A stretch of DNA of 7,303 nt, from positions 1-7,303 of the forward strand of contig RKSA01000037.1 in NCBI GenBank assembly GCA_007571115.1. The letters run 5' to 3'. Shown piece after piece: positions 5,908 through 7,303 of this stretch. The notes beneath the pieces are model-generated. The model was not told where the DNA came from and ran no database searches. It saw only the letters and a program-made list of their open reading frames with translations. This DNA is from Gammaproteobacteria bacterium (GTDB lineage Bacteria > Pseudomonadota > Gammaproteobacteria > Pseudomonadales > Pseudohongiellaceae). Positions within the stretch are counted from its first letter, which is position 1. Each line of letters opens with the position of its first letter. A program made the position numbers and the translations under genes.

Positions 5908-6011
5908 AAGTCAGCCAGCGCGCGGTTTCCAGCGACTGAGCAGGCTCGGTCAGAACTTTTCCACGCTGGACGGGCGCTTGTTCAGGCTCGCTTTGGCAAA
6001 TTCCGGGGAAT

Positions 6012-6036
6012 GCTATAGAGTCTTGCAGGCTGTACA
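6012..6036 (-). promoter_or_regulatory. Possible promoter of the five-gene operon
   Basis: On the minus strand TATAGC (6017-6012) could be a -10 element, with TTGTAC (6036-6031) as a poor -35 at a short 14-nt spacing. It would give a leader of roughly 100 nt before the aminotransferase. The match is weak. The main support is that the operon needs a promoter in this 204-bp divergent gap. Confidence 0.25.
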
Positions 6037-6041
6037 AAAAA

Positions 6042-6078
6042 TTATGCAATTTCCAGATTGAAGCTGGAAATTGCATAA
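6042..6078. promoter_or_regulatory. Perfect 15-bp inverted repeat, probable operator (or minus-strand hairpin)
   Basis: TTATGCAATTTCCAG (6042-6056) and its exact complement CTGGAAATTGCATAA (6064-6078) flank a 7-nt spacer. The arms are AT-rich in an otherwise GC-rich window. The right arm covers the likely -35 region of the plus-strand ATPase gene, so a dimeric regulator bound here could repress it and perhaps also the operon. Read on the minus strand, the hairpin is followed by six T residues, which also gives it the form of an intrinsic terminator against transcription arriving from the right. Both readings are inference; the palindrome is certain. Confidence 0.75.
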
Positions 6079-6093
6079 CTCTTGGCGTACAAT
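6065..6093 (+). promoter_or_regulatory. Probable promoter of the AAA_14/DUF4143 gene, leaderless
   Basis: TACAAT at 6088-6093 matches a -10 box at five of six positions. TGGAAA at 6065-6070 is a four-of-six -35 at 17-nt spacing. The -10 ends only 7 nt before the ATG at 6101, so the transcript would start at or next to the start codon. The bases before the ATG (CCGCCGC) hold no Shine-Dalgarno. Confidence 0.5.
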
Positions 6094-6100
6094 CCGCCGC

Positions 6101-7303
6101 ATGATTCGCCGAATTCTCGCCAAGGCGGTGCGGGCCGCGTTCGAGCAATATCCCGTGGTGACGTTAACCGGGCCGCGGCAGTCCGGAAAGACGACGCTGG
6201 CGCGTGGCGCGTTCGACCTTCCTTACGTCAACCTCGAAGCGCCGGACCATCGCGAGTTCGCAACCGAAGACCCGCGCGGCTTTCTGGCCAAGTATGCTGA
6301 TGGCGCGATCATCGATGAAATCCAGCGCGCGCCGGACTTGACTTCCTGGCTTCAGGTTCAGGTCGATGAAACTGGTCGACCAGGGCAGTATCTGCTGACC
6401 GGAAGCCACAATTTCTCGGTGCGGCAAATGTTGAGCCAATCGCTAGCCGGGCGCACGGCATTGCTGACCTTGCTGCCGTTTTCCTGGGAAGAACTGGATG
6501 CTGCTGGCGCGATTCCCGGCTGGGGCATGAGCAAGAGCGACATCGCTGGGTCGAGTTCTGGCATCGGTTCTGGCCCGGGCAGCAGTTTCGAGCGAATCCT
6601 CGTTGGCGGCTATCCGCGCATCTACGATGCGGGGCTCGATCCGACGAATTTCTGTCGGGACTACGTCGGAACCTATGTCGAGCGCGATGTGCGCCAGTTG
6701 ACCGCGATTCGCAATCTTTCGCGCTTGCAGACCTTCATGCGGCTTTGCGCTGCCAATGTCGGGCAATTGCTGAACTTGAACCAGTTGTCACGGGATTGCG
6801 GCATCAGCCAGGCCACCGCCAGCGAATGGTTCGACTTGATGGAAGCGAGCTATGTGCTGTATCGCCTGAACCCCTGGTTCGCCAACACCCGCAAGCGCCT
6901 GGTCAAGCGCCCCAAGCTGTACTTCCACGATACTGGAGTCGCGTGCTTCCTGCTCGGCCTGACTTCTCCGGCCCACGTCGAAAGCCATCCCTTGCGCGGT
7001 GCCCTGTTCGAAAATGCGGTCGTGAACGAGATCAGGAAGTTCGACTTGAACCGGAACCGGGCAACGGAACTGTCTTTCTACCGCGACAGCAATGGCAACG
7101 AAGTCGATCTGCTCTACCGGCGCGGGTCTCGCCTGGTGCCGATCGAGATCAAGTCCGGACAGACCGCGAGCAAGGACGATTTCCGCCAGATCAACCGCTT
7201 CCGCGCTCAATCAGCGGCAGAACCCGGCGCTGTCGCATACGCAGGCACAGAGCCCCGCAGCCATGCCAACGGCCAATCGACCGTTCCCTGCCACGACTTG
7301 CCT
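6101..7303 (+). CDS. AAA_14 / DUF4143 ATP-binding protein (3' end outside window)
   Basis: The frame is open from the ATG at 6101 to the last base (401 codons); family length is about 380-420, so only a few residues are missing. MIRRILAKAV is the normal family start. The AAA domain shows Walker A GPRQSGKT (24-31), Walker B AIIDEIQRAP (69-78), and sensor-like LLTGSHNF (98-105). DUF4143 begins near FERILVGGYPRIYD (163-176) and YVGTYVERDVRQL (188-200). Its C-terminal part has a PD-(D/E)XK-like set: FENAVVNEI (303-311), NEVDLLYRRG (333-342) and VPIEIKSG (346-353), which may be a degenerate nuclease fold. A Ser/Gly-rich insert at 149-162 separates the two domains. The family is widespread and its biological role is not established; DNA binding or defence-like roles are only suspected. 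The gene is divergent from the operon, is probably independent of it, and is preceded by a perfect inverted repeat. Confidence 0.92.
   Translation, partial: MIRRILAKAVRAAFEQYPVVTLTGPRQSGKTTLARGAFDLPYVNLEAPDHREFATEDPRGFLAKYADGAIIDEIQRAPDLTSWLQVQVDETGRPGQYLLTGSHNFSVRQMLSQSLAGRTALLTLLPFSWEELDAAGAIPGWGMSKSDIAGSSSGIGSGPGSSFERILVGGYPRIYDAGLDPTNFCRDYVGTYVERDVRQLTAIRNLSRLQTFMRLCAANVGQLLNLNQLSRDCGISQATASEWFDLMEASYVLYRLNPWFANTRKRLVKRPKLYFHDTGVACFLLGLTSPAHVESHPLRGALFENAVVNEIRKFDLNRNRATELSFYRDSNGNEVDLLYRRGSRLVPIEIKSGQTASKDDFRQINRFRAQSAAEPGAVAYAGTEPRSHANGQSTVPCHDLP

Noticed and set aside
5934..5951. Imperfect inverted repeat GACTGAGC/GCTCGGTC in the aminotransferase leader
   Set aside because: Short arms with a mismatch and almost no loop; within chance for a GC-rich leader.
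4322..6061. Long plus-strand frame (579 codons) opposite the aminotransferase gene
   Set aside because: Same reasoning: the complementary strand encodes a complete class III aminotransferase with all catalytic residues.
6042..6078. Ends of an insertion sequence or other mobile element
   Set aside because: The two arms are only 7 bp apart, with no transposase and no flanking target duplication, so an operator or hairpin is a better reading.
5897..6148. N-terminal extension of the aminotransferase up to 6148
   Set aside because: The frame is open, but the extra residues do not look like the family, would cross the palindrome and would overlap the start of the divergent ATPase gene.

Overview
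The window looks like chromosomal DNA of a GC-rich Gram-negative bacterium, most likely a proteobacterium. The reasons are a lipobox lipoprotein, a periplasmic binding protein with a Sec signal, a PotABCD-type importer, and G/C-ending codons throughout. I cannot place it more precisely.

Layout. From about 6000 down to the left edge, five genes on the minus strand form one tightly packed operon. In order of transcription they are: a class III PLP aminotransferase (4544-5896), an amidohydrolase family 3 lipoprotein (2812-4503), a spermidine/putrescine-type ABC ATPase (1724-2815), its periplasmic binding protein (464-1606), and the start of a PotB-type permease (cut at base 1). On the plus strand, divergent from the operon and separated by a 204-bp regulatory gap, is an AAA_14/DUF4143 ATPase (6101 to the right edge, stop not in the window).

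Working model (inference). The lipoprotein hydrolyses an amide or N-acyl amine outside the cytoplasm. The binding protein and ABC importer take up the released amine or amino acid, and the aminotransferase deaminates it inside. The substrate is unknown. The binding protein has a TYGGSYG start to its mature domain and is not a textbook polyamine binder.

Most unusual content. Two gene starts of this operon sit at the end of tandem repeat arrays whose units carry the start codon. Five 11-bp units (4500-4554) lie between the aminotransferase stop and the amidohydrolase start. Six degenerate 13-bp units (1604-1681) lead into the binding-protein ATG. In both, the repeats create very short ORFs whose TGA overlaps the next ATG as ATGA, like a relay for translational reinitiation. 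A four-codon ORF with the same 11-nt ATG spacing also abuts the aminotransferase start. The binding-protein signal peptide carries an in-frame 18-bp tandem duplication. The divergent promoter region holds a perfect 15-bp inverted repeat.
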